From Rhodospirillales bacterium (GTDB lineage: Bacteria > Pseudomonadota > Alphaproteobacteria > Rhodospirillales > Casp-alpha2), in NCBI GenBank assembly GCA_018662225.1, contig JABJGO010000009.1:1-64000 (forward strand): a stretch of 64,000 nucleotides of DNA. Direction: 5' to 3'. Position 1 is the first letter of the stretch; each line of letters starts with the position of its first letter. The translations under genes and the position numbers were made by a program. The notes beneath the pieces are model-generated. The model had not been told where the DNA came from. It did no database searches and saw only the letters and a list, made by a program, of their open reading frames with translations. This document shows positions 18,000-26,509 of the stretch, in pieces.

Positions 18000-19019
18000 T
18001 TAACGGACAGGTGGAGAATACATCAATCCACCATCGGTCCACTGAGCATTCAGACCGCGCTGAAGCGCAATCGCAGTGCTCGGACCAATGTTCCGGTCAA
18101 AGTTTTCGCCATAGTTGCCCATGGTCTTGATTACACGAACAGCCCAATCTTTATCAAGGCCGAGCAGTTCACCGAAGTTGCCTTCAGTTCCCAGAACACG
18201 GTTGATGGAAGGATTGTCTGTGCCTTTTGCCAGCTTGTCCACGTTAGCCTGTGTAATGCCGAGCTCTTCAGCAGCCACAACAACGTTCAGGACCCAACGT
18301 ACAACGTCGGCCCACTGATCATCACCCTGGCGCACTGCTGGGCCGAGTGGCTCTTTTGAAATGATTTCAGGCAACACGGTGTGTGCGCCAGGATCATCAA
18401 AAGTTGCACGGGTAGCAGCAAGACCGGATGCATCCGTGGTGTACACGTCACAACGACCAGCAAGATAGTTGGTCTGGCCTTCTTCGTTGGTTTCAATGGC
18501 GACTGGCTCGTAAGAGATGCCATTGGCACGGAAGAAGTCAGCAAGATTCAGTTCGGTTGTTGTACCGGTCTGAATGCAGACAGATGCGCCGTCCAATTCC
18601 TTGGCGCTACTGACGCCCAGGCTGTTTGGAACCATGAAGCCCTGACCGTCATAGTAGTTAACGCCCAGGAAAGTCAGTTTAAGGTCAACGTCACGGCTCA
18701 TGGTGATTGTGGTGTTGCGGAACAGTGCATCACCTTCGCCAGAGTTCAGAGCGGTGAAACGAGTTTTACCGGTGGTCGGTACAAACTTGACCTTCTCACC
18801 AGAGCCCAATACAGCAGCGGCAAGGCCACGGCAGTAAGAAGCGTCAAAACCGTCCCAGCGGCCATTTTCGTCGGTAAACGCGAAACCGGTAAGACCGGTG
18901 GTCACGATGCAGTTCAGTTCACCGCGTGCTTTAACGTCGTCCAGCGTGCCTGCTGATACACCAGCAGAAACAATGGCCGCCGCAGCAAACGCAGCAATAC
19001 CAGAAATAGTTTTAATCAT
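18000..19019 (-). CDS. aapJ: General L-amino acid ABC transporter, periplasmic binding protein AapJ
   Basis: This periplasmic solute receptor captures amino acids for AapQMP. The 339-residue precursor has a signal peptide (about 23 residues, ending VSAG-TLDDVK). The mature protein is a type II binding fold with family motifs such as GFDASYCRGLAAAVLG, SGEGDALFRNTTIT and VRQGDDQWADVVRW. A GGGAG site precedes the ATG. It is the promoter-proximal gene of the aap operon. Its leader contains a hairpin (19067-19092). Confidence 0.95.
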   Translation of the reverse strand: MIKTISGIAAFAAAAIVSAGVSAGTLDDVKARGELNCIVTTGLTGFAFTDENGRWDGFDASYCRGLAAAVLGSGEKVKFVPTTGKTRFTALNSGEGDALFRNTTITMSRDVDLKLTFLGVNYYDGQGFMVPNSLGVSSAKELDGASVCIQTGTTTELNLADFFRANGISYEPVAIETNEEGQTNYLAGRCDVYTTDASGLAATRATFDDPGAHTVLPEIISKEPLGPAVRQGDDQWADVVRWVLNVVVAAEELGITQANVDKLAKGTDNPSINRVLGTEGNFGELLGLDKDWAVRVIKTMGNYGENFDRNIGPSTAIALQRGLNAQWTDGGLMYSPPVR

Positions 19020-19066
19020 TGATTTAGTGCTCCCTGATAACTTTTTTTAAGTGTGTTATTTGACAA

Positions 19067-19092
19067 AGTACGTTGTGTTTTATCAACGTACT
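19067..19092 (-). promoter_or_regulatory. Hairpin in the aapJ 5' leader
   Basis: AGTACGTTG (19067-19075) and CAACGTACT (19084-19092) form a perfect 9-bp stem with an 8-nt loop, about 48 nt upstream of the aapJ start codon. It is either a DNA inverted repeat serving as an operator or an mRNA leader structure. I do not recognise it as a known riboswitch. Confidence 0.55.
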
Positions 19093-19291
19093 CCTTTAGG
19101 GGTAACATAGTTTATGCAAGCAACTCAACCCTTTAGAAATGGGTTTCGTTTCATCGGGTGAATTCGTGATATTTGAGGACAAGGACCAACCCGCCCCCAG
19201 GTCACATCAAGCCGGATTTTCTTTTACAGTGTACTGAATTCGCGTCATAACTCGGCTGTGGTATACAAAGACTAAACACCGGGGCATTGAA

Positions 19292-20476
19292 ATGACGATC
19301 AAGAATGATAAACCGCGGGACATGGACACGACCTTAATCCACGCGGGACGCGACCCGCAAAGATTTGAAGGCGCCGTAAATACACCTATCTTTCATGCCT
19401 CGACTATTTTATTTCCCGACGCACAGAGCATCAGAACTGAAAGCCATCCTTCGGGCAACGAGTACGGCCGAAACGGTACGTCCACCACCCGCGCGCTGGA
19501 AGAAGCCGTTTCCGCACTAGAAGGAGGGGAACGGACAGTAACCTACCCGTCCGGTGCCGGTGCCGTTGCGGGGGCTTTTTTGACGGTGTTGAAGGCAGGC
19601 GATCATTTTTTAATCGCCGATAACGTCTATGGTCCGTCACGCCGTTTTTGTAATCAGGTATTGAGCAGTCTGGGTGTGGATTGTGAATTCTACGATCCTG
19701 CACTTGGTGGCGACATCGTCACACTGTTCCGGCCTGAAACCCGAGCCCTTTTTATGGAATCACCGGGTACGGCCACGTTCGAGGTTTGCGATGTACCGGC
19801 TATGTGTCAGGCAGCCAGGGAAAAAGGCATCATTACTATCCTTGATAACACTTGGAGCGCCGGGCTCTATTTCCGAGCCTTCGAGCATGGTGTGGACATG
19901 ACCGTACATGCCGGGACAAAGTATGTTGGTGGCCATGCCGATGTGATGTTGGGCATGGTAACCACTAGTGAAAAACTGTACCCAAAACTGAAGCAGACAG
20001 CCAAAAACCTTGGCGCGTGTGCTGGCCCCGAAGTTTGCTACCTGGCTTTGCGGGGCTTGCGGACGCTGAGCCTCCGTTTACCCCGCCATTTCGATACTGG
20101 TCTGAAACTGGCGCAGTGGCTGGACACCCGTGAAGAAGTCGAAACTGTGTTGCACCCGGCATTGCCATCATGCCCTGGTCACGAAATCTGGAAACGGGAT
20201 TTCACTGGCGCGTCTGGCCTTTTCGGCGTCGTGCTGAAAGATTACTCCACCGCAGCCGTGGATGCATTGCTCGACAACACGCCCCTGTTTGGTTTGGGCT
20301 ATAGTTGGGGTGGGTATGAAAGCCTGATAATTCCGACGGATCTCGGAAAATTACGTACCGCAACCACATGGCATCATAAAACACCCGTGATCCGGATCCA
20401 TGCCGGCTTGGAAAGCTACGACGATTTGCGGGCTGATCTGGAAGTGGGACTGGATTGTCTCAGGTCTACAAATTAA
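19292..20476 (+). CDS. metC: Cystathionine beta-lyase
   Basis: This PLP enzyme cleaves cystathionine to homocysteine, ammonia and pyruvate in methionine synthesis. The 394-residue product belongs to the Cys/Met metabolism PLP family. It has the tyrosine/substrate motif EYGRNGTSTTRALE, the aspartate DNTWSAG, and the PLP lysine in HAGTKYVGGHADVMLG (near residue 210). SWGGYESL near the C-terminus is characteristic of cystathionine beta-lyase rather than gamma-synthase. The ATG follows a GGGG-type site. Its TAA overlaps the convergent znuB stop by 4 bp. Confidence 0.94.
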   Translation: MTIKNDKPRDMDTTLIHAGRDPQRFEGAVNTPIFHASTILFPDAQSIRTESHPSGNEYGRNGTSTTRALEEAVSALEGGERTVTYPSGAGAVAGAFLTVLKAGDHFLIADNVYGPSRRFCNQVLSSLGVDCEFYDPALGGDIVTLFRPETRALFMESPGTATFEVCDVPAMCQAAREKGIITILDNTWSAGLYFRAFEHGVDMTVHAGTKYVGGHADVMLGMVTTSEKLYPKLKQTAKNLGACAGPEVCYLALRGLRTLSLRLPRHFDTGLKLAQWLDTREEVETVLHPALPSCPGHEIWKRDFTGASGLFGVVLKDYSTAAVDALLDNTPLFGLGYSWGGYESLIIPTDLGKLRTATTWHHKTPVIRIHAGLESYDDLRADLEVGLDCLRSTN

Positions 20477-21279
20477 GGCGCGCTCCGGACCGATCGGTTG
20501 CCAAAACATACCGCCAGAACAAATAATCCGATCGCTGCGACGACGATAGATGGTCCGGCGGGGGTATCCAATTCGTATGATGCCCATAGCCCGGCAATCA
20601 CCGATATAACACCAATCACAGAGGCCAGTATCGCCATTTGTTCTGGTGACCGGGATAACTGACGAGCCGCCGACGCCGGTGCAATTAACAGGGCGACAAT
20701 CAGCAAGACACCCACCACCTTCATGGCAGCCGCTACGACCACGGCCAGCATCATCAAATGAACCAGCTTGGTACGTGTCACATTGACGCCTTCCACGCTA
20801 GCCACCTCTTCATTGACCACCACGGACAGCATGGGGTTCCAGAACATTACCATAACCGCCATAACAGCGGTTCCGCCGCCATATATCAGCCACAAGTCAT
20901 GGGGTGTCGCCGCCAACACATCACCAAACAGATAGGCAAACAGATCAACCCGAGCTGTTTCCACAAATGATAGCAACACAAGCCCTGTGGCCAGAGCGCC
21001 ATGGGCGACGATGCCTATCCCGGCATCAAGCGTTGAGCGCTTTGATCGATCCATGACGTACAACAATAGAGCGACGATAACGCTCACCCCAAGGACTGTT
21101 ATCCAGGGCAGAACGCCCAACACGATCCCCAGTACCACACCCAGCAGCGATGAATGCGCTAATGCCTCGCCAAAATAAGCCATGCGTCGCCACACCACGA
21201 AAGCTCCCAACGGACCGGCCACAATGGCGACCCCTGCCCCCGCCAAGGCAGCACGGAGCATAAAATCTGGAATTCCCAT
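20473..21279 (-). CDS. znuB: Zinc ABC transporter permease ZnuB
   Basis: This is an integral-membrane subunit of the high-affinity zinc importer (ABC-3 family). The 268-residue protein has about seven or eight hydrophobic segments and the family start region GPLGAFVVWRRMAYFGEALAHSSLLG, where residues line the metal path. The start is ambiguous. The ATG at 21279 fits homologues and has GGAGA 10 nt upstream. The ATG at 21294 overlaps the znuC stop and would add five residues. It is the last gene of zur-znuC-znuB and is presumably zinc-repressed. Confidence 0.93.
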   Translation of the reverse strand: MGIPDFMLRAALAGAGVAIVAGPLGAFVVWRRMAYFGEALAHSSLLGVVLGIVLGVLPWITVLGVSVIVALLLYVMDRSKRSTLDAGIGIVAHGALATGLVLLSFVETARVDLFAYLFGDVLAATPHDLWLIYGGGTAVMAVMVMFWNPMLSVVVNEEVASVEGVNVTRTKLVHLMMLAVVVAAAMKVVGVLLIVALLIAPASAARQLSRSPEQMAILASVIGVISVIAGLWASYELDTPAGPSIVVAAIGLFVLAVCFGNRSVRSAP

Positions 21280-21283
21280 TAAT

Positions 21284-22105
21284 TCAGTCTCCATGAGTAT
21301 GTGCGCCTGTATCGCCTTGGTAGGTATGAGAATGATCAAGTGGAACAGGGGCTCCGCCAGAATCATGCGTATGGTCATGATGGTGGTGATAAATGGCCAG
21401 CTGTGCCGCCACTTCGGCGCCAAAGATATTCTCGAAGGCCGGGTCGCGGGTGACGGCTTCCGGTTTACCCGCACAACACACATGATGGTTTAGGCAAATG
21501 ACCCTGTCCGTCGCCGCCATCACCAGATGCAAGTCGTGTGAAACCATGAGAATACCGCAGCCCCGACTATCTCGTATTCGGGTAATCAGATTGTAGATTT
21601 CCGCCTGCCCATTTATGTCGACGCCTTGTACCGGCTCATCCAGAACAAGCAGATCTGGATCACGCAACAAAGCGCGAGCCAGCATAACCCGTTGCAACTC
21701 GCCCCCGGAAAGATCGTGCATGCGTGCATCGATCAACCCTTGAGCACCGACTTCGGTCAGTACAGCCGTGCGCTTTCCCCGCTGGCGGTTCGGCCCACGG
21801 CCAACACCAAATTTCAAAAACCGCCCGACACTCAGCGGTAGCGATGTCTCGATACTAAGGCGTTGCGGCACGTATCCGATGCGCAGCCCCGATTTTGCCG
21901 CCACGCGTCCGGCGTTGGGTTTCAGCACACCCAACAGGACGCGAACCAGTGTTGTCTTGCCGGACCCGTTCGGACCGATCAGAGTGACGATCTCACCCGA
22001 TTCCACGTGGGCGGATACCTGGCTGAGGATAGATTGTCCTCCGATTTCCACCGCCACGCCGTCTGCATCCAACAACATGTTGTTCTCTGTCATCTGCCCT
22101 ATCAT
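21284..22105 (-). CDS. znuC: Zinc ABC transporter ATP-binding protein ZnuC
   Basis: This is the ATPase of the zinc importer. The 273-residue protein has Walker A GPNGSGKT (44-51), signature LSGGE (132-136), Walker B ending Asp156-Glu157, and the switch His190. The C-terminal tail (240-273) holds ten histidines in HHHHDHTH-like clusters, a likely zinc-sensing or storage tail often seen in ZnuC. The ATG at 22105 overlaps the zur stop (ATGA), so translation is coupled. No znuA lies in the window, so the binding protein must be encoded elsewhere. Confidence 0.94.
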   Translation of the reverse strand: MIGQMTENNMLLDADGVAVEIGGQSILSQVSAHVESGEIVTLIGPNGSGKTTLVRVLLGVLKPNAGRVAAKSGLRIGYVPQRLSIETSLPLSVGRFLKFGVGRGPNRQRGKRTAVLTEVGAQGLIDARMHDLSGGELQRVMLARALLRDPDLLVLDEPVQGVDINGQAEIYNLITRIRDSRGCGILMVSHDLHLVMAATDRVICLNHHVCCAGKPEAVTRDPAFENIFGAEVAAQLAIYHHHHDHTHDSGGAPVPLDHSHTYQGDTGAHTHGD

Positions 22106-22593
22106 GATTCTTGGCCTGTTGCGCGTTGGCAATCCGCGCATTCGCCGACGGCCTCAACGTTCACATGGCTTAGTCTGAAATTTCCGGCTTGCGCCATTTC
22201 TGAAATGGGCCCCCACATGGGGTTGTCCGGTATTTCGGCGGCCGTGCCGCATACGTGGCAGATAAGAAAGGTACCGTCATGGTGCTCGCCGGGGCGGTTA
22301 CACCCTACATACGCATTTAATGATGCAATGCGGTGAACAAGCCCCTGTTGAATGAGAAATTCAAGCGCCCGATAAATTGTCGGCGGGGCCGAATTGTGGC
22401 CTTCAGTCTTTAAGGTTTTCAGCAACTCATACGCCCCCAGAGGGGAATGGCCCTGCCAAACCAACTCCAGCACCCGACGACGAATGGGGGTGAGTCGTGC
22501 TTTGTGGCTCTGACACACCACATCAGCCGCATCCAATGCAGTCTGGATACATGTGCTGTGGTCGTGTCCTTTGTGCAAAAATGGTGAGGTCAT
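22102..22593 (-). CDS. zur: Zinc uptake regulator Zur (Fur family)
   Basis: Zur is the zinc-responsive repressor of zinc uptake genes. The 163-residue protein has the Fur-family winged helix ([25 protein letters not shown]) and the structural zinc site CHVC and CADC, with the metal-binding region [10 protein letters not shown]. Three in-frame ATGs exist (22623, 22605, 22593). The last is chosen because a Zur box covers 22608-22622, which puts the promoter there, and a GAGCGG site lies just before 22593. It is autoregulated by that box and coupled to znuC. Confidence 0.92.
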   Translation of the reverse strand: MTSPFLHKGHDHSTCIQTALDAADVVCQSHKARLTPIRRRVLELVWQGHSPLGAYELLKTLKTEGHNSAPPTIYRALEFLIQQGLVHRIASLNAYVGCNRPGEHHDGTFLICHVCGTAAEIPDNPMWGPISEMAQAGNFRLSHVNVEAVGECADCQRATGQES

Positions 22594-22607
22594 GGCACCG
22601 CTCATAT

Positions 22608-22622
22608 TGTTATAATATAACA
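22608..22622 (-). promoter_or_regulatory. Zur box / operator of zur-znuC-znuB
   Basis: TGTTATAATATAACA is a 7-1-7 palindrome (TGTTATA-N-TATAACA) matching the alphaproteobacterial Zur consensus built on TGTTATAnTATAACA. It overlaps the A/T-rich promoter directly ahead of zur. Since hisI starts 75 bp away on the other strand, the site could also affect that promoter. Confidence 0.88.
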
Positions 22623-22697
22623 TTTCTATAACACTAATCTGTATTTTACCAGCCTGCGGTATTGGCTATCCGGTCCCACACGTTTTAGACTGCGCGC

Positions 22698-23114
22698 ATG
22701 AATAACGAAAACACCCTGCCCGACCAAACCATTTCTGATGTCATCAGCGCCGTGACGTTTGATGCCAATGGTCTGGTACCTGTCATCGCCCAGCAACATG
22801 ACACAGGTGAAATCCTGATGATGGCGTGGATGAATGCCGATGCCTTGCGCGAGACGCTTGCCAGTCATCAGGTTTGTTACTGGTCCCGGTCCCGCCAGAG
22901 CTTGTGGCGGAAAGGCGAGAGCTCTGGGCAGATACAGGCTTTGGTCGACCTGCGGTGGGACTGTGATGGTGACACTCTGTTGGCGATGGTGGACCAAACC
23001 GGCGTGGCCTGTCACACCGGGCGTCGGAACTGTTTTTTCAATGCTGTGCGCGATGACAAACTGGCGACTATTGCGCCGGTGGAAATTGATCCAGGCTCTT
23101 TATATGACACGTGA
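22698..23114 (+). CDS. hisI: Phosphoribosyl-AMP cyclohydrolase HisI
   Basis: HisI catalyses step three of histidine synthesis, opening the adenine ring of PR-AMP. The 138-residue protein contains the metal-binding DCDGD (Asp88, Asp90, Asp92 with Cys89) and the cysteines of GVACHTGRRNCF (Cys105, Cys112), plus YWSRSRQSLWRKGESSG. It is the stand-alone cyclohydrolase and is not fused to HisE. It is divergent from zur, and its end overlaps the next gene's possible GTG start. No other his genes are nearby. Confidence 0.96.
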   Translation: MNNENTLPDQTISDVISAVTFDANGLVPVIAQQHDTGEILMMAWMNADALRETLASHQVCYWSRSRQSLWRKGESSGQIQALVDLRWDCDGDTLLAMVDQTGVACHTGRRNCFFNAVRDDKLATIAPVEIDPGSLYDT

Positions 23115-23119
23115 TCGCC

Positions 23120-23572
23120 ATGTCAGTGCCGATTGAAATCTACGTTGATGCAGATGCCTGCCCGGTAAAGGACGAGATCCTGAAGGTTGCGACACGTCAC
23201 GGCCTCAAGACCTATATGGTTAGCGATGGCGGTATTCGCCCGTCACAGGATCCCATGGTGCAAATCGTTGTGGTGACGCAAGGCGCCGATGCGGCTGACG
23301 ACTGGATTGCCGACAACATACAGCCGGGTGACATTACCATCACCAATGATATCCCGCTGGCTGACAGATGTATCAAGAATGGCGCTACAGCAATCAAGCC
23401 GAACGGGCACGCCTTTACAGAGGATTCAATTGGAATGGCGTTGGCTACACGCAATCTGATGTCTGATCTGCGCGAAACGGGCCAGATTACGGGTGGTCCT
23501 GCTCCGTTTTCAAAGCAGGACCGATCCCAATTTCTACAAGCGTTGGATAAAGCTATCCAGTCGAGTCGCTAG
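23120..23572 (+). CDS. UPF0178 / YaiI-YqxD family (DUF188) protein
   Basis: The 150-residue protein matches the YaiI/YqxD family, a PIN-like nuclease fold of unproven function. It begins with IYVDADACPVKDEI, has the conserved acidic DDWIADNIQPGDITITNDIPLADRC segment (residues about 65-90), and ends with the FSKQDRSQFLQALD motif. The ATG at 23120 is chosen; a GTG at 23111 overlapping the hisI stop is possible. It is probably cotranscribed with hisI. Its TAG overlaps the convergent helicase stop by 4 bp. Confidence 0.9.
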   Translation: MSVPIEIYVDADACPVKDEILKVATRHGLKTYMVSDGGIRPSQDPMVQIVVVTQGADAADDWIADNIQPGDITITNDIPLADRCIKNGATAIKPNGHAFTEDSIGMALATRNLMSDLRETGQITGGPAPFSKQDRSQFLQALDKAIQSSR

Positions 23573-24876
23573 GCAGCTTTTCGGCTGTTTTTGCGTTTCC
23601 ACTGCTGCGGTTTACGGGGACGGTTCGCACCACCCTTGTTACCGCCGCCGCCATTACCGGACGGACGGCCACCATTCCCATTACCGCCACCACCACGACC
23701 TTTTTTCTTAGTCGTGCCGGGATCATTGGCTGCAATTTCACAATGGAATGGGTGGTCATCGAAGACCGGTACGCTTTGACGGATATTCTTTTCGATATCG
23801 ATCAGGTAAGCCTTTTCCTCTACATCACAAAATGAAATAGCGGTACCAACGGCTCCGGCCCGGCCAGTACGACCGATACGGTGCACGTAGCTATCTGGCT
23901 CGTTCGGCAGATCGAAATTGATCACATGGGTTACGCCATCGATATCAATCCCACGCGCGGCAATATCGGTGGCAACCATGACCCGTACACGACCACTGCC
24001 GAATTCCTTAATGGTCCGTTCACGCGCATTTTGGCTTTTGTTGCCGTGAATAACGCCAGTGGTCACGCCTTTTTGTACCAGGTGGCGAGCCACCCGGTCG
24101 GCACCATGCTTGGTGCGTGTGAAAATCAACGCGCGTTCGATGTTCTTGTCTTTCATCAAACCACCCAACAGGGCACGTTTATCAGATTTCTGAACAAATA
24201 GAATGCGTTGGTCGACTTTTTCGATGGTCGTCGCCACGGGCGCTACCTCAACGCGGACAGGGTCATTCAACAGGCTTTCGGCTAGTCCCTGTACGGTCTT
24301 TGCCATGGTGGCAGAAAACATAGCTGTCTGGTGCTGCTTGGGCACCATGGCAGCAATACGTTTCACATCAGGCGAAAAGCCCATATCCAGCATGCGGTCT
24401 GCTTCGTCCAGAACGAAAAACTCCACACCATTCAGATGCATGCATTTTTGATTGATGAGATCCAGCAGACGTCCGGGGGTTGCTACCAGAACATCGACAC
24501 CACGTGATACGGTGCTGATCTGGCCGCGGATGGAAACGCCGCCATAAACAACGGCGCTGCGTAGCCCCATGTGCTTGCTGTAGGTCTTGATACAGGTGTA
24601 AATCTGGCCGGCCAGTTCGCGAGTCGGTGCCAAAATCAGTGTGCGGGTGCTGCGTTTGGGGGGGCTGTCACCACCGGTTTTCGCCAGCAGGTGCAGGATG
24701 GGCAGCGAGAACGCCGCCGTCTTGCCGGTACCCGTTTGGGCGATGCCCATAATGTCACGACCGTCCAGCATAGGCGGGATAGCGCGTTCCTGAATTGGGG
24801 TCGGTGAATCATATCCTTCTTCCTCGATGGCACGAAGGATGGGTTGGGCCAAATTAAGGTCCGTAAACTTTGTCAT
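23569..24876 (-). CDS. rhlE: DEAD-box RNA helicase (RhlE type)
   Basis: This is an ATP-dependent RNA helicase of the kind acting in ribosome assembly and RNA decay. The 435-residue protein has the Q motif (SPTPIQERAIP, 24-34), motif I AQTGTGKT (46-53), motif II DEAD (157-160), motif III SAT, and the C-terminal RIGRTGRAG. The last about 60 residues are a Gly/Asn/Arg-rich tail ending in basic residues, typical of RhlE. The ATG at 24876 follows an AAGAAGAAG stretch and gives the family start; an upstream in-frame ATG lacks support. Confidence 0.94.
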   Translation of the reverse strand: MTKFTDLNLAQPILRAIEEEGYDSPTPIQERAIPPMLDGRDIMGIAQTGTGKTAAFSLPILHLLAKTGGDSPPKRSTRTLILAPTRELAGQIYTCIKTYSKHMGLRSAVVYGGVSIRGQISTVSRGVDVLVATPGRLLDLINQKCMHLNGVEFFVLDEADRMLDMGFSPDVKRIAAMVPKQHQTAMFSATMAKTVQGLAESLLNDPVRVEVAPVATTIEKVDQRILFVQKSDKRALLGGLMKDKNIERALIFTRTKHGADRVARHLVQKGVTTGVIHGNKSQNARERTIKEFGSGRVRVMVATDIAARGIDIDGVTHVINFDLPNEPDSYVHRIGRTGRAGAVGTAISFCDVEEKAYLIDIEKNIRQSVPVFDDHPFHCEIAANDPGTTKKKGRGGGGNGNGGRPSGNGGGGNKGGANRPRKPQQWKRKNSRKAA

Positions 24877-24965
24877 GTATTTCTTCTTCTTGTTATGAAG
24901 CACAATGGCCTCAGGCTCACCTGCGTCACACGCAAGTTGCCTATTCATTAAATATGCAGGGACTT

Positions 24966-25091
24966 ATGTCCGACGTTGATTATTTTAATCAAAGACAGCG
25001 AAGGCCCAGGGTTCGAAAATGGCAGGATATTAAACCCGCACCACCGACAGCGGCTATGAAATTAGCCAGTCTGTCTGACGAAACGCCCTGA
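24966..25091 (+). CDS. Possible 41-aa basic protein, unknown
   Basis: I do not recognise this product. An open frame of 41 codons begins MSDVDYFNQRQ and has a good AGGGA ribosome site 5 nt before the ATG, plus a basic N-terminal half (RQRRPRVRKW) followed by a Pro/Ala-rich part. It lies alone between the rhlE start (divergent) and the PilZ-like gene. Conservation cannot be judged here. It could be chance coding in a 344-nt gap (24877-25220) that otherwise shows nothing I can name. Confidence 0.35.
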   Translation: MSDVDYFNQRQRRPRVRKWQDIKPAPPTAAMKLASLSDETP

Positions 25092-25220
25092 AGTCGGATA
25101 GAAAGAAAGGCCGGATGTGCCGGCGAAGCGATCGAAAACTCGACGCGCTGGGAGTGTCGTTGGCAGGTAAATGCGCTTACACGGCCAAAAAGTCAAGTGA
25201 TGAGTATACAAAGATGCTTT

Positions 25221-25586
25221 TTAAGCGGCGCCCGACTGATCGTCGAGGATGTGGGAACGCACAAGAAAGCTCTCCAATGCGCTTCTATCGCGGTCAGCTT
25301 TATGGATAAATTTGACCGATACCTCGGTATCGTTTGCACTAACGGCTTCGCCCCGCAAAAAAACACGCACCATATCTTCGGTGCCGCACCCAATACCCGT
25401 AACCAAAAAAGCGTCACCTTCGTGTATATTGGCCAGATCGGTTGGTTTGGCGCTAAAACCATCAAGCGTCCAGCGCGTGGCCTCATGAATAACACCATTG
25501 ATTTGAAAACGCAGATGACCGCGGTCTGACTGTGTCTGACGCGATCGTCGCTTGCTGGTAGATTTGTTTTGTTTTTGAGCGCGCAT
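25221..25586 (-). CDS. Small protein with PilZ-like domain (hypothetical)
   Basis: The 121-residue product has a strongly basic N-terminus (MRAQKQNKSTSKRRSRQTQ) followed by a beta-rich domain. EATRWTLDGFSA near residues 35-46 resembles the (A)TDWSLGGF motif of PilZ c-di-GMP receptors. The other PilZ motif, RxxxR, is only loosely present in the basic leader. A GAGGAT site 7 nt before the ATG supports the start. It is divergent from modA. c-di-GMP binding is an inference; a diguanylate cyclase lies at 56.7 kb. Confidence 0.6.
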   Translation of the reverse strand: MRAQKQNKSTSKRRSRQTQSDRGHLRFQINGVIHEATRWTLDGFSAKPTDLANIHEGDAFLVTGIGCGTEDMVRVFLRGEAVSANDTEVSVKFIHKADRDRSALESFLVRSHILDDQSGAA

Positions 25587-25681
25587 TGATCATATCCTCG
25601 TTGCGAAATCGATTCTTCAGTTTCAAACATATTTATTAACAAAACCTTTACAGAAAGTGTGATCCCTATAATCTCGGCATC

Positions 25682-26497
25682 ATGTTCAAGAAGATTCGAT
25701 ATGTATCTGTTTTCCTTGCTCTTTGCGGTGTGCTGGCGACCACAAACGTGGTTGAATCTGAAGAGATCACTATATTTGCTGCGGCAAGCCTTACAGATGC
25801 TGTTACCGAAATCGGAAATGGATTTTCGGCCGATTATGAAGGGCAAACTGTGCGCTATGTCTTTGCGGCCAGCTCCACCCTTGCCCGCCAAATCATCGCC
25901 GGTGCCCCGGCCAATATCTTCATTTCTGCCAATCAAGCCTGGATGCACGCGACTGTGTCTGCTGGCGTTATCACCGGTGATACGGTTGAGCCCGTGGCCG
26001 GTAATCAGCTGGTTTTGGTTACCGCACCTGAAATGGTGAATTTCCTGCCTGCCAATCTCCCCACGACGGTTGGTCCCGGTTTTCCCCTCGCGCCGTTATT
26101 GGCAATCGATGATCAGTCCCGGCTGGCCATAGGAGATCCCGCCCACGTACCTGCGGGACAATACGCCCGTCAGGCATTGGAACGCCTGGGATTATGGCAG
26201 GGTGTTTCGAACCGTTTGGCCCCCATGCCCCACGTCCGGGCGGCCCTCAATCTGGTGGTTCGTGGCGAAGCGGCTTTGGGTATTGTCTATGCCAGCGATC
26301 TCAGCCTGACCCCGACGGTACGTGTCGTGGCCACTTTTCCAACGGACGCCCATTTGCCGATCACTTATCTGGCGGGCGTTGTGAAATCTGATCAAATGGA
26401 CGCCGCCTACTCGTTCCTTTCGTACCTTACATCGCCCGAGGCCGTTCAGGTGTTTAAGCGACATGGTTTTTCGTCAATACTGGCGAGCCCTGGTTAA
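25682..26497 (+). CDS. modA: Molybdate ABC transporter, periplasmic binding protein ModA
   Basis: ModA binds molybdate or tungstate in the periplasm. The 271-residue precursor has a signal peptide (about 26 residues) followed by ITIFAAASLTDAV, the oxyanion-binding strand with its serine; the second serine-containing segment is VFAASSTLARQI. A YLAGVVK segment sits near the C-terminus. The first gene of modABC, it has no recognisable ribosome site, and a TATAAT hexamer lies at 25667-25672, so its mRNA may be leaderless. No ModE gene or Moco riboswitch is visible. Confidence 0.95.
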   Translation: MFKKIRYVSVFLALCGVLATTNVVESEEITIFAAASLTDAVTEIGNGFSADYEGQTVRYVFAASSTLARQIIAGAPANIFISANQAWMHATVSAGVITGDTVEPVAGNQLVLVTAPEMVNFLPANLPTTVGPGFPLAPLLAIDDQSRLAIGDPAHVPAGQYARQALERLGLWQGVSNRLAPMPHVRAALNLVVRGEAALGIVYASDLSLTPTVRVVATFPTDAHLPITYLAGVVKSDQMDAAYSFLSYLTSPEAVQVFKRHGFSSILASPG

Positions 26498-26509
26498 TAA
26501 TAGGCTCGT

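Noticed and set aside
23640-23710. Low-complexity repeat 3' of yaiI-like gene as a mobile element
   Set aside because: It is the Gly/Asn-rich tail of the RhlE helicase on the minus strand, typical of the family.
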